31,125 nucleotides of DNA from a virus. The position numbers and the translations under genes are program-made. The notes below the pieces were generated by a model. That model did not search any database. It was not told the origin of the DNA and saw only the letters and a list, made by a program, of their open reading frames with translations. Of this stretch, positions 19,671-27,978 are shown piece by piece (position 1 is the stretch's first letter; each line of letters begins with the position of its first letter). Where the stretch lies: positions 1-31,125 of the IMG/VR virus record IMGVR_UViG_3300001533_001854; one strand, 5' to 3'.

Positions 19671-19692
19671 ATGTATACCATGGTATACATAT
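19669..19692 (+). promoter_or_regulatory. 24-bp perfect palindrome, probable operator
   Basis: Positions 19669-19680 (ATATGTATACCA) are the exact reverse complement of 19681-19692. The palindrome abuts the promoter motif and covers the first two bases of the start codon of the RHH gene. It is too AT-rich and lacks a loop or T-run, so it is not a terminator. Operator for the RHH protein encoded next is the simplest reading; a translational hairpin is the alternative. Confidence 0.65.
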
Positions 19693-19861
19693 GTCTAATA
19701 AAAATAGAAAAATAGTTTGGTCTTTGAGAGTCTCTCCTGAAACAAAGGAGTGGTTTGAAAACTACTCCGCAGAGAGATTAACAGACCCCGCGGAAGAGGC
19801 GAGGGCTGCTCTTGCTAATTTCATAGAACATAAAAAACAAGAGATGGGGAGAATGAAGTGA
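19691..19861 (+). CDS. Small ribbon-helix-helix-like DNA-binding protein
   Basis: An ORF of 56 residues starts at ATG 19691: MSNKNRKIVWSLRVSPETKE. The short strand KIVWSLRV, a helix starting at SPETKEWFENYSAERL, a turn (TDPAEE) and a second helix (ARAALANFIEHKKQ) match the ribbon-helix-helix (Arc/MetJ/CopG) fold in length and pattern. Such proteins bind palindromic operators as dimers, inserting the strand into the major groove, and often repress their own promoter. The palindrome at 19669-19692 lies at its start. The stop overlaps the GTG of the glycosyltransferase gene (GTGA), so both are on one message and the glycosyltransferase would be under the same control. It lacks a clear ribosome site: the palindrome occupies that place. 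Confidence 0.68.
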   Translation: MSNKNRKIVWSLRVSPETKEWFENYSAERLTDPAEEARAALANFIEHKKQEMGRMK

Positions 19862-22800
19862 AAAAGAAGAAAGATGTATTACTGTCCTTGTGCATTATCG
19901 TAGGGGAAAAAGAGCAGGTAGAATTGGAAAGATGCCTGAAAAGTGTACAAGGAGATGTCTTCGATGAGATCATAGTAACATTAACACAAGAAGACCCCGA
20001 GGTAAAGAAAGTGGCAAAGAAATATGCCACGAAGACTCCATTTTTTAAATGGATAGATGACTTCTCAGCAGCTAGAAATTATTGTTATGATCAAGCCTCC
20101 GGTAAATATATCATGTGGTTAGATGCCGATGATGAAATCACCCCTGAATCCTACCGAAAGCTACGAGAGCTAAAACGTCTCGTATTAACCGAGGGTAAAG
20201 TACAATATATCTTAATGAATTACAATTACGCATGGAACGGGAACACGCCTATCCTAACGCTACCTCGTGAGAGAATCACATTAAATAGTAAATGGTACAG
20301 ATGGCAAGACCCTATCCATGAATATATCTTAACGTACTCTGATGTACCTCATCTAAATAGGACGGACATCAGTGTAGAACACAGAAGAGTAAAAACTACT
20401 CATACAGACAGAAACTTAAAGCTATTAGAGAAGCTGTATAAAAGTGGCAAGGCATCACCCCGAAATGTGTTTTACTATGTGAAAGATTTATTCGATTCGG
20501 GGGACAGAGAAAAGTCTATCCCTATACTGAAGGATTATTTAAACGGCCAGCAAGACTACTACCAAAACAGGGTACAGGGCTATTTAAGACTAGCTAGGTA
20601 CCTAAAAGAGAAACAAGACCTAGTGGCGGCAAAAGAAACACTTCTGAAAGCCTTAACGGTTAGCACGGAATACGCAGAAGTTTATGTCCAATTGGCTAAT
20701 ATCGAGATAGAGCTAAGTAAAGACAAGAAGAAGGCTATACCCTACCTAGAGAAAGCTCTTGCAAAAGACCCAAAAGGTCTCTTTGCTGCAGATCCTTCTT
20801 ACTACGACAAGAAACCTCTAGAAGCACTAATGTTTATTTATGACGAATTAGGTAACCCCGAGAAGGCACTATTCTACGCAGAAGGGTACTTGGAAATATG
20901 CCCACAAAGCGCTACCTATGCTAATAATGTTATTTATTTAAAGAACAAGATAAATAAAATGAAGGAGGTACCTAAAGGGCGTACCGGGCATTTATCCAAT
21001 TATAGAGTGGGTTGGTTTGAGGAAAATATCATTCCAGAGAACCCCTCGCAAAGAATAAGACGTTTAAATGTTTTGTTGGAAATGAAGAAAAGAGGGTACT
21101 CTGCTGGGATACATAGTAACTATCATAGAGTAGCTCTAGATAAAATAGTAGCAAAAGCTAAAAGTGAATTAGATGTGGCTATTTTTAGTTCCTACAGCTT
21201 CCTGGATATGGAATTGGTTAAGGCCCTGCAGAAAGAGGGTGTAACTGTTCTTTTTGACTTTAACGAGGGTGTTATAGGTATCACTAATGTAGAAAAGATG
21301 CTCCCCCTAGTAGACGGGGTAGTATGCTGCTCCAAAGAGCTTGCTAATATGGCGAGACCATACGCAAAAAATATTGCTGTCATAGAGGATGCCTATGAAC
21401 CACTGGAAGGCGACGCATACGATTACTTCCAAAAACAGGACAGGCTGAAGGCACTCTACATAGGCATGGGAGGTAATTCCTACCTGGCTACGGAGTATTT
21501 AAAGGAAGCTATAGAAAAGGCGGGGTATGAATTAGATGTTTGTACTGAGTGGGAAAATGCTACTACACCTTGGAGCTTAGAGGGGTGGCAAGACGTGATG
21601 AAAGATGCACACGTGGTATTATGTCCTCAGAGGATAAAGGAACAGCCCGCAAAATCCAATATCAAGGCAGCACAGGCCATGGCCTTCGGTATACCAGTCA
21701 TAGCCTCAAGTCTTCCCTCCTACTTAGAATTCATAAAACATAAACAAAATGGCTATCTATGCAATAATCCAGAGGAATGGTATGAGGCCTTACTAGAGTT
21801 AAAAGATTTACCTAAGAGGGTACAAATAGGTATGAACGGTAAGGATAGCGTAAAAGATAGATACTCTATCGAGGCTATCACGGATAAATGGGGGGTAGTA
21901 CTATCTTCGTGGGAGACACAGAAAGACATCCAACGGGCTACTAATAAACCTCCCAAAGAAGAGTCTCCTGTACCAATAGTGATACCTGTATATAATGAGG
22001 TACATTACTTAAAGGAATGTGTAGAGAGCATTAGAAGAAACACGGCGTATCCTTACCACATAATACTATCAGACGCAGGGTCAGACGAGGAGACCTGGAA
22101 GTATCTAGAGTCTTTAGAGGGTGTCACAGTTTTAGGTAAAAGGGGGGAGAGGAAGAATTTCTCCCAAGCGGTAAATACAGGCGTGGCTAGCCTAGGCGCT
22201 GGGAAGTACTTCGTAACACTTAACTCAGATGTGATAGTTTCTAAGGGGTGGTTACGTAACTTAGTAGAAAAGATGGGTAGAGAAGACAGACTAGCCGCGT
22301 GTGGTGTATTATCCAACTGTGACAGAGGTTGGTTACACGGTACTAAGAACACGCCGAATTACCCTATGTATTTAAAGAAAGCGAAGCTAGAGCTTGTTCC
22401 CGTTATGACCCTGGATCAAATAGCAAATAATATGGACGAATTAGATGAGTTTATGGAGGGATCGAACGGGGCACTTTATGGGCAGTTTAAGGAGCAGCCG
22501 TGGGTTGCCTATTATGCCACAATCTTTGCCCGTTCTGCGTGGGACGAGGTAGGGGATCTTGACCCCTCATTTAAGAATGGGTGTGAGGATTTAGATCATT
22601 GCCGGCGATTAACTAGTATGCATTATAGGATCGGGCAGGCCATGGACTCTTTTGTTTTTCATTTTGGGGGCGTAAGTAGAGGTGCCTACCAAAGAGAGGG
22701 TAAAGAGGAGTATGATAAGGAAGACAATTATAATCATTGGTTCTATCAAGAAAAGTGGAAAAAACCTAGAGTAGCTATCTATACCGGCCCAGCTTGGGAG

Positions 22801-23868
22801 AAGTGGGGGCGAGAGACTGTGGATCAAGGTATGGCTGGGTCAGAAACATGGGCGGCAGAACTTGCTGCGGAATTTAGCAGGCTGGGCTTGGATACATATG
22901 TTTTTAACGACTGCATACATGAGGAAAAAGATAGGGATGGTGTATCCTACATGCACTACGGTAAATATTTTGAGTGGTCTAAATATCTACATGTGGACTT
23001 TCTCATTATGTCAAGAACCTGTGAATTATATAAGCTGGGTAAACTGCACGCCGGTAGGGTAGATGTTATGGTGCATGATATCTGGTTATCTCAGGACAAG
23101 GGCTATGACACAAAGAAATGGGCTGTTAAGAAATTTGGAGTACTCAGTGAATGGCATAGGGAGTTCTTTACTAGGCACCATGATATAACTCCAGAAAAAA
23201 CATTTCTAACAGCAAACGGAGTAAGGCAGGAGCTTTATGAGGATGTACAGGTACTTGAGAAGAAGAACATGGCTGTCTATAGTTCATCACCGGATAGAGG
23301 GTTGCTGCAGTTATTAAATATGTTACCCCATATCAGGGAGGAAGTACCGGAATTCGAGTTAGTAGTAGCGTACGGTTTTGAGAACTGGGAGAAGGCTGCA
23401 AAGGCACGTAACAGTGAAAAAGAGATGTCCCTTATAAATAAAATAAAAGAGGCTTTAAAACAACCAGGGGTGAAATACGTCGGTAGGGTATCAAAGAAGC
23501 AACTATCTGAATACCAAAAAATGTCTAAGATATGGGCATACCCTACGTGGTTCACCGAGACCTTCTGTATTTCTGCCGTAGAGGCTGGTCTAGCTAAAAA
23601 TGCTATCATCACAACACCCCTCGGAGGAATCCTAACAACAGTAGGGGAGGCGGGTTCTTATATAGCGGGACCAGATACCGTACACCCCACCCAATGGTCA
23701 TTTACAGAAGATTACCAAAAAAGGTTCCTTTCTGAAGTTATAAAAATGCTAAAGGATGAACCCTACCGGTGGTACTGGGCGGAGAAAGCCTACAAGAAAG
23801 TCTCTGCATACTCTTGGGAGGTTATTGCGCGGGACTGGTTAGTGGAATGGGGGATGCTAGAATCATAA
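19858..23868 (+). CDS. Four-domain glycosyltransferase (GT2-TPR-GT4-GT2-GT4)
   Basis: A 1336-residue protein. Order: GT2 domain (about 1-190) with the metal-binding L88-D-A-D-D92; TPR-like helices (about 205-365, LARYLKEKQDLVAAKETLLK); a GT4-like domain (about 385-690, AAQAMAFGIPVIASSLPSYL) in which the usual E(x7)E pair is not clear; a second GT2 domain (about 700-960, PIVIPVYNEVHYLKECVESI, acidic TLNSDV near 789, CEDLDHC near 908); and a second GT4 domain (about 970-1336) with TETFCISAVEAG, where E(x7)E is intact. It should transfer sugars from nucleotide-sugar donors to an acceptor, acting in the cytoplasm: no signal peptide or membrane segment is seen. TPR domains often present protein substrates. 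Its place after the fibre genes suggests that virion fibres are the acceptor; this is inferred. GTG start, coupled to the RHH gene; AGATGGGGAG upstream serves as ribosome site. Confidence 0.88.
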   Translation: MKKKKDVLLSLCIIVGEKEQVELERCLKSVQGDVFDEIIVTLTQEDPEVKKVAKKYATKTPFFKWIDDFSAARNYCYDQASGKYIMWLDADDEITPESYRKLRELKRLVLTEGKVQYILMNYNYAWNGNTPILTLPRERITLNSKWYRWQDPIHEYILTYSDVPHLNRTDISVEHRRVKTTHTDRNLKLLEKLYKSGKASPRNVFYYVKDLFDSGDREKSIPILKDYLNGQQDYYQNRVQGYLRLARYLKEKQDLVAAKETLLKALTVSTEYAEVYVQLANIEIELSKDKKKAIPYLEKALAKDPKGLFAADPSYYDKKPLEALMFIYDELGNPEKALFYAEGYLEICPQSATYANNVIYLKNKINKMKEVPKGRTGHLSNYRVGWFEENIIPENPSQRIRRLNVLLEMKKRGYSAGIHSNYHRVALDKIVAKAKSELDVAIFSSYSFLDMELVKALQKEGVTVLFDFNEGVIGITNVEKMLPLVDGVVCCSKELANMARPYAKNIAVIEDAYEPLEGDAYDYFQKQDRLKALYIGMGGNSYLATEYLKEAIEKAGYELDVCTEWENATTPWSLEGWQDVMKDAHVVLCPQRIKEQPAKSNIKAAQAMAFGIPVIASSLPSYLEFIKHKQNGYLCNNPEEWYEALLELKDLPKRVQIGMNGKDSVKDRYSIEAITDKWGVVLSSWETQKDIQRATNKPPKEESPVPIVIPVYNEVHYLKECVESIRRNTAYPYHIILSDAGSDEETWKYLESLEGVTVLGKRGERKNFSQAVNTGVASLGAGKYFVTLNSDVIVSKGWLRNLVEKMGREDRLAACGVLSNCDRGWLHGTKNTPNYPMYLKKAKLELVPVMTLDQIANNMDELDEFMEGSNGALYGQFKEQPWVAYYATIFARSAWDEVGDLDPSFKNGCEDLDHCRRLTSMHYRIGQAMDSFVFHFGGVSRGAYQREGKEEYDKEDNYNHWFYQEKWKKPRVAIYTGPAWEKWGRETVDQGMAGSETWAAELAAEFSRLGLDTYVFNDCIHEEKDRDGVSYMHYGKYFEWSKYLHVDFLIMSRTCELYKLGKLHAGRVDVMVHDIWLSQDKGYDTKKWAVKKFGVLSEWHREFFTRHHDITPEKTFLTANGVRQELYEDVQVLEKKNMAVYSSSPDRGLLQLLNMLPHIREEVPEFELVVAYGFENWEKAAKARNSEKEMSLINKIKEALKQPGVKYVGRVSKKQLSEYQKMSKIWAYPTWFTETFCISAVEAGLAKNAIITTPLGGILTTVGEAGSYIAGPDTVHPTQWSFTEDYQKRFLSEVIKMLKDEPYRWYWAEKAYKKVSAYSWEVIARDWLVEWGMLES

Positions 23869-23877
23869 TCTGTTAAT
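23865..23877 (+). promoter_or_regulatory. Putative phage promoter motif (exact)
   Basis: ATAATCTGTTAAT; the stop codon TAA (23866-23868) of the glycosyltransferase lies inside it. It ends 47 bases before the next gene. Confidence 0.72.
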
Positions 23878-23924
23878 GGTTTGGTAGCGGTTTTGAAAGA
23901 CATTGTAACAAAAGAGGCATAAGT

Positions 23925-24596
23925 ATGGCGGTAACAATAAGATTACAATTAGAAAAGCTATATAGTAATCAAGCAAATTTCTTTGTGGATAAGCAAGATA
24001 CAGGTAATTTAGATGCCCAGTATCTGAATATCTATGTGGCGGTGGGAGAGTTCTCTACTTTTTACAAGGCAAAAGGGAATATACCTTACCTATCCGAAAG
24101 GGGTATATCTAACCCCCTAGTACCATTTACTGTAACACTAGCTGAGGTGCAAGGGGCAGACACTAGCTTAGCAGATGCTTCCTTTGTTACTACTCCTTTA
24201 TTCTTTAAGGCCACTTATGTAGTAGAGGGTGGAGCGGAGAGTAACTTAGGCGAGGCTCCTATTAAAGCTGTAGGAACAGAGGGTGTCCTCCGAGGGCCCC
24301 AGATGGATAACTACGCAAAGAGTTCCCAGTTAACAGCTCTATCCAGTGCTGCAAGGGGTTGGGTCCCTAGTTCATCTTCGGCGCTAGGTGCCATAGCAGT
24401 ATCTAATATACCCTTTTATGAGGATGAGTTTGTTATCGAGAGGACGTTTGCTGGTGAAGGGTTAATAGCAACAGAAACTATTTACTTAAAGAAAGACCCT
24501 CCTGGCGCCAGAGCTATGCAGATAACCTATTCAGATTACTCGGGAAGTGTTCCTGGTAAGGTTGAGTATAATCTTATAGCAAGACCTGCTCCTTAA
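23925..24596 (+). CDS. Unknown virion structural protein
   Basis: A 223-residue, beta-rich protein: MAVTIRLQLEKLYSNQANFF, YLNIYVAVGEFSTFYKAKG, PLFFKATYVVEGG. No known domain. The C-terminal part (about 155-223) reads like a separate beta domain (FVIERTFAGEGLIATETIYL). It has its own promoter motif and ends at a strong terminator, so it is a single-gene transcription unit, as expected for an abundant structural component. AAGAGG lies 7 bases before the ATG. A tail or neck part is plausible by context only. Confidence 0.55.
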   Translation: MAVTIRLQLEKLYSNQANFFVDKQDTGNLDAQYLNIYVAVGEFSTFYKAKGNIPYLSERGISNPLVPFTVTLAEVQGADTSLADASFVTTPLFFKATYVVEGGAESNLGEAPIKAVGTEGVLRGPQMDNYAKSSQLTALSSAARGWVPSSSSALGAIAVSNIPFYEDEFVIERTFAGEGLIATETIYLKKDPPGARAMQITYSDYSGSVPGKVEYNLIARPAP

Positions 24597-24628
24597 CCAC
24601 GGCAAGATTACTTTAGATGGTGTATGAG

Positions 24629-24668
24629 AAGAAGCACTAGAGGAAGAATCCTGCTAGTGCTTCTTTTT
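24629..24668 (+). terminator. Rho-independent terminator
   Basis: AAGAAGCACTAG (24629-24640) pairs with CTAGTGCTTCTT (24654-24665), extended inward by AGGA/TCCT, then TTT. It is directly followed by a promoter motif at 24672. Confidence 0.92.
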
Positions 24669-24671
24669 GTC

Positions 24672-24684
24672 ATAATCTAGTAAT
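24672..24684 (+). promoter_or_regulatory. Putative phage promoter motif (exact)
   Basis: ATAATCTAGTAAT, 4 bases after a terminator. This terminator/promoter pair is the clearest support for its promoter role. It precedes the 107-residue protein by 85 bases, an untranslated leader with no ORF. Confidence 0.75.
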
Positions 24685-24769
24685 ACGATTATCTAAAAGT
24701 ACAAAGTCTTGTAAATCTAGTCCCAAGGTGGGGTAAGAGTGCAGACGAGTAATAAGAGAGGAAAAAAGC

Positions 24770-25093
24770 ATGTCTAAAAAATATACTGTACTTCGCTATG
24801 ATGGTGTTAACTACGGCGCTCTTTACTTAGAAGACGTAGGTGTTCGCCCACAGTTGTGTCTTGGTGTAATGGGCACTATCGGCCAGGATATCGTTGTTAA
24901 CCCTGGTGATTGTATTGCCCTAGTTAATACCGGAAACGTATTAATGTCTCGAGAAAAAGGTATCTTGAAGAAATTTGAAGATGCCTTTGTTTTTGGAGAA
25001 ACTGATACATTAGCTGGTGTAACTGGCCTAGGCATCCGCTCTGGTACCGTTGGTACTAAAGCAGATCCAAGCCGCACTATTGGTGATTTCTAA
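24770..25093 (+). CDS. Small abundant virion protein candidate
   Basis: A 107-residue protein (MSKKYTVLRYDGVNYGALYL) with a compact beta pattern (LGVMGTIGQDIVVNPGDCIALVN) and a Gly/Thr-rich tail. No domain recognised. It forms a single-gene unit: promoter motif 24672-24684, terminator 25123-25157, and a strong AAGAGAGG ribosome site. Codon use is of the highly expressed type (CGC, GTT, GGT) as for the major capsid gene and unlike its neighbours. These facts suggest a high-copy structural protein, such as a second decoration protein, or a tail-tube-related protein, though it is short for the latter. Confidence 0.6.
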   Translation: MSKKYTVLRYDGVNYGALYLEDVGVRPQLCLGVMGTIGQDIVVNPGDCIALVNTGNVLMSREKGILKKFEDAFVFGETDTLAGVTGLGIRSGTVGTKADPSRTIGDF

Positions 25094-25122
25094 GGTAGAA
25101 ATGTCTTAGAGAGTATAGCTTT

Positions 25123-25157
25123 AGAGACCTGGGTCACAGACCTCGGTCTCTTTTTGT
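25123..25157 (+). terminator. Rho-independent terminator
   Basis: AGAGACC (25123-25129) pairs with GGTCTCT (25145-25151), with an inner GGTC/GACC pairing, followed by TTTT and more T-rich sequence. Confidence 0.88.
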
Positions 25158-25272
25158 TTTCTATGGTGAAAGGGTATATTGAAATACTCTTTAAATATCC
25201 TTTTTAAACTATAAATAATATATGGACATTAGCGCCCCTAGCACGGGACGATATATACAAGGACATACGGCG

Positions 25273-25530
25273 ATGGCAGAACAAACAGAAGAATACCGTA
25301 CCTGTGACATGTACCAAGCAGCGAGCTTAATGGCAGCAGGGTGTAAATTAGTAAGATACTCGTCGGATAAAGGCAGGGTATACTTCCATTTGGATAACAG
25401 GACCAGTTTAGCCGGTTCCTTAGTAAAGGATTATTTAGCACACCAGTTACAGGTAGATGCATTGGAATTGGTGGATAAGATAAGATCATTAAAGTCTTTA
25501 TGTGGTGAGATACTAGGAAGCAGGAGATAG
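25273..25530 (+). CDS. DUF5659-like protein
   Basis: An 85-residue protein whose pattern matches DUF5659, a small domain frequent in phages: YRTCDMYQAASLMAAGCKLV, then a YFHLDN strand, then DYLAHQLQVDALELVDKIRS. Function unknown; the fold suggests a small alpha/beta domain. The frame is open to an ATG at 25222, but no ribosome site is near it; ATG 25273 has AAGGA at 25259-25263 with 9 bases spacing, and the domain begins just after it. The upstream stretch 25158-25258 is AT-rich and contains TATAAATA (25210-25217), a T4-late-like box; no copy of the ATAATCTNNTAAT motif is present there. Confidence 0.68.
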   Translation: MAEQTEEYRTCDMYQAASLMAAGCKLVRYSSDKGRVYFHLDNRTSLAGSLVKDYLAHQLQVDALELVDKIRSLKSLCGEILGSRR

Positions 25531-25531
25531 T

Positions 25532-26005
25532 ATGTTAACATACCCAGAAATCGTTAAGTTACTTGAGGACGCTAAAAAAAAGGTAAAGTGGGGAAATCCA
25601 CTGGTAGGGGAGATACACGAATCGGGTAATAAAGAGGTGGTAGGGATAGACGAAGAAGACTTCGTTCTATATGTACAGTTAACAGTTCCTTTTGAGGGTG
25701 AGCTTCCGGAAGATTACAGGGTAATTAATGCCATGGTATCGGACTTTGTTTCTGAGAGAAAGGAAACCTTAGAAGAGATTTCGCATAAACCCGTACTTGC
25801 TTATATCATTAGAGAATACCCGGGTGCAGATAGCACAGAACTAAGAGATGGCCTAGGGGAATTCCTATGGGAAGGCCAAGTAGACTATATTCCCCTTATT
25901 GACTACGAAAATAATCTCGTCTATATCGTACTAGAGCTAATATTGGCTATGGAAAGTGAAGGTGACGAGGAGGATGAAGAGGGTACAGGCGAAGAGGGCG
26001 CATAA
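25532..26005 (+). CDS. Unknown acidic protein
   Basis: A 157-residue protein beginning 2 bases after the stop of the DUF5659 gene, with CAGGAGATAGT as ribosome site. It has helical and strand segments (MLTYPEIVKLLEDAKKKV, DYIPLIDYENNLVYIVLELI) and a very acidic C-terminal tail (MESEGDEEDEEGTGEE). No known domain. Acidic tails like this occur on head-assembly and completion proteins; here that is only a suggestion. A promoter motif follows at 26019. Confidence 0.55.
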   Translation: MLTYPEIVKLLEDAKKKVKWGNPLVGEIHESGNKEVVGIDEEDFVLYVQLTVPFEGELPEDYRVINAMVSDFVSERKETLEEISHKPVLAYIIREYPGADSTELRDGLGEFLWEGQVDYIPLIDYENNLVYIVLELILAMESEGDEEDEEGTGEEGA

Positions 26006-26018
26006 CAAGCCCTCTAAG

Positions 26019-26031
26019 ATAATCTTCTAAT
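26019..26031 (+). promoter_or_regulatory. Putative phage promoter motif (exact)
   Basis: ATAATCTTCTAAT. It ends only 19 bases before the ATG at 26051, leaving a very short leader without a ribosome site. Confidence 0.68.
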
Positions 26032-26050
26032 CCATATAGCAGTTTTTATT

Positions 26051-26557
26051 ATGACTGCTTATGTACCAAATATCTCGAAGGAATCCTTAAATAAAACACC
26101 CGCAGAGGGTGGTTTTTATATAGAGGACCCCCTATACCCAGGACAAGTATCTCCAGTCCTGATAGAAAATCCTCAGATACCTATACTTAAGCACGGCATG
26201 TTCCTAACAGATGGGGACTTGAATATAGTCTTTAGAAATAGCATGCAAGACCCTTTTTCTCCTTATGACATATCCTATGCAGTAGGATTCTTTTTTCCGG
26301 AAGGGGATGACTTCTACCCCCTGGGGTTCGCGGAGAGAGTCCCTTTAAAATTAAGAGAAGGGAGATTTCGCCCTAACTTTATAGTGGGGGACACATGGTA
26401 TACAGGTAGATACGCCATTAGGTGGAAATACCGGGTACATCAGGAGGAAACACCCAGAGAGGTGGATACCCTATTTTGGGTTAAGAGTGCTGGGGCATCG
26501 GACAGGAAGATAACAAGCCCGTATATGGATATTAGGGCAACGGTAGTAATAATATAA
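26051..26557 (+). CDS. Virion protein with a 'DPY' beta domain
   Basis: A 168-residue protein. From about residue 50 it has a beta domain with FRNSMQDPFSPYDISYAVGF and, near the end, GRYAIRWKYRV. The same arrangement occurs in the first 100 residues of the protein at 27054 (IRNSNGQLVDPYAITYAVFD, GDWVVRWSFKEE), so the two share a domain, which is common in neck or tail proteins of large phages. No ribosome site is visible (GCAGTTTTTATT before ATG) and the promoter motif ends 19 bases upstream, so translation may be leaderless-like, or a later start may be used. Confidence 0.6.
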   Translation: MTAYVPNISKESLNKTPAEGGFYIEDPLYPGQVSPVLIENPQIPILKHGMFLTDGDLNIVFRNSMQDPFSPYDISYAVGFFFPEGDDFYPLGFAERVPLKLREGRFRPNFIVGDTWYTGRYAIRWKYRVHQEETPREVDTLFWVKSAGASDRKITSPYMDIRATVVII

Positions 26558-26570
26558 AGAGGAGATCAAG

Positions 26571-27041
26571 ATGATAAAGATAGATACAGAGGAAGTAAAA
26601 CAAAGAACCTTGTATGAGATACTAGCTTTAGCTGTTTTATATGCTAAGGGAGAGGATCCCATGGGCCTCGAAAGATATCTAGGTTTAAAGGATAAAGGTA
26701 AGACGGGGGTATTCACCTCGAGGTACGAGGGGAAAAAGAGCAAAATCCTGATGGTGCTGAAAGATGTATTAAGACAAGTCGAGCAAGCAGCCTCTCAAGA
26801 GAAAAAAGCTAACAAGGTCATCACCCCAGAGGATGCCTCAAAATTGGATGGGGAGCAGGTGTACGAGTTAAAAGTAGCGAGTAACACGGATATTGCTGAA
26901 TTAGTGGAGAAGAGACAAAAGGATAATAAAAAAGGTTTACCCGAAAACGAGAATGACCAGGTGCTGCGTCTACTAGGTAAAAAAGGTACATCAAGTAAAG
27001 ACACCGCCGGTAACGACGAACTATCCGTACTGTATAAGTAA
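26571..27041 (+). CDS. Unknown helical protein
   Basis: A 156-residue protein, mostly helical and highly charged (TEEVKQRTLYEILALAVLYA, KILMVLKDVLRQVEQAASQE). AGAGGAGA lies 6 bases before the ATG. The C-terminal 45 residues are polar and probably disordered. No known domain. It lies between two genes sharing a beta domain, so it may be part of the same head-tail or baseplate sub-assembly. Confidence 0.55.
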   Translation: MIKIDTEEVKQRTLYEILALAVLYAKGEDPMGLERYLGLKDKGKTGVFTSRYEGKKSKILMVLKDVLRQVEQAASQEKKANKVITPEDASKLDGEQVYELKVASNTDIAELVEKRQKDNKKGLPENENDQVLRLLGKKGTSSKDTAGNDELSVLYK

Positions 27042-27053
27042 GGGGGCGAATAG

Positions 27054-27962
27054 ATGAGTGTAGCTTTTCAAAAGGGGCAGGTCACAGGGCCTAGCGACTT
27101 AAAAGTATCTATCCGGAACAGCAACGGACAATTAGTGGATCCTTATGCTATCACTTACGCCGTATTTGATTTTACTACTGGTTTAGAAGTTTTGATTGGG
27201 GAGCCTAATCAGATACCTCAGTCTACGGGGGTAGGGGAGTTTTATGCAGCAGTTACTATCCCCTTAGATGCCAATATAGGTGATTGGGTAGTACGCTGGA
27301 GTTTTAAAGAAGAGGCAACTTCGCCTATCATGCAGGTGATCCAGAATTTTAATGTAGTGGATACTTCTACCGTCACCAATAAGTCTGGGTTTAGGCCTCC
27401 CCAGCTACCCTTCTTGGACGAGCTAATAAAAAGGCTAAGGATATCTCTAAGAGATAATAACCCAGACAGGAACTATCGTTTTAGACCCCCTTCTACGGAG
27501 AAGTTCCTCCAGACACAGACGGAGGTTTTCGGGTATATTTGGGAAGATGAAGAGCTATACTATTACTTACTAGACACAGTTTATGATTTTAATTCAGCGC
27601 CTCCTGCTACAGATATTACATTAGATAACCTACCTTATAACTGGTCATCCGCTATCATAGTAGGGGCTGGGGCGAGAGCTTGTCGTGCGGTAGCTCTAAA
27701 CTGGATCGCCGATGAGTTTAATTACTCTATATCAGGGGTATCCTTGGACCTTGAGAAAAGCTCTAAGTACATGTCCATGAAAGAGAATCTAGAACAAAGC
27801 TTTGACAAGTTGAAAGAGGAAGCGAAAAGAACTATTAAGATAACAAAAGGTTTGAAACAACCTAGGTTTGGGATAGGAATCTCGGCTGCGCTGGGCCCTT
27901 ACAGTAGAGTGGGTGTGCAGTCTAGAAGAAACTACGTAAGTAGTGGCGGCGGTTGGAGCTAA
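27054..27962 (+). CDS. Putative head-tail connector or neck protein
   Basis: 302 residues in two domains. The N-terminal beta domain (1-105) is a paralogue of the one in the 26051 protein (IRNSNGQLVDPYAITYAVFD). The C-terminal helical part (about 118-275) contains LIKRLRISLRDNNPDRNYRF, then YNWSSAIIVGAGARACRAVA and a long helix (MKENLEQSFDKLKEEAKRTI). Helical proteins with 'lr..lrDnnPd...rF.p' followed by a 'lP..w...iv.GA' region occur in the neck region of large phages; I infer that role but cannot name a family. The Gly-rich end (SSGGGWS) looks flexible. AGGGGGCGAA precedes the ATG. Confidence 0.58.
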   Translation: MSVAFQKGQVTGPSDLKVSIRNSNGQLVDPYAITYAVFDFTTGLEVLIGEPNQIPQSTGVGEFYAAVTIPLDANIGDWVVRWSFKEEATSPIMQVIQNFNVVDTSTVTNKSGFRPPQLPFLDELIKRLRISLRDNNPDRNYRFRPPSTEKFLQTQTEVFGYIWEDEELYYYLLDTVYDFNSAPPATDITLDNLPYNWSSAIIVGAGARACRAVALNWIADEFNYSISGVSLDLEKSSKYMSMKENLEQSFDKLKEEAKRTIKITKGLKQPRFGIGISAALGPYSRVGVQSRRNYVSSGGGWS

Positions 27963-27978
27963 AGAAGGAGAAAAAGCT

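Noticed and set aside
25205-25217. T4-type late promoter box TATAAATA at 25210-25217
   Set aside because: It lies in a very AT-rich stretch and occurs only here; the phage's own motif differs. Kept only as a remark under the DUF5659 gene.
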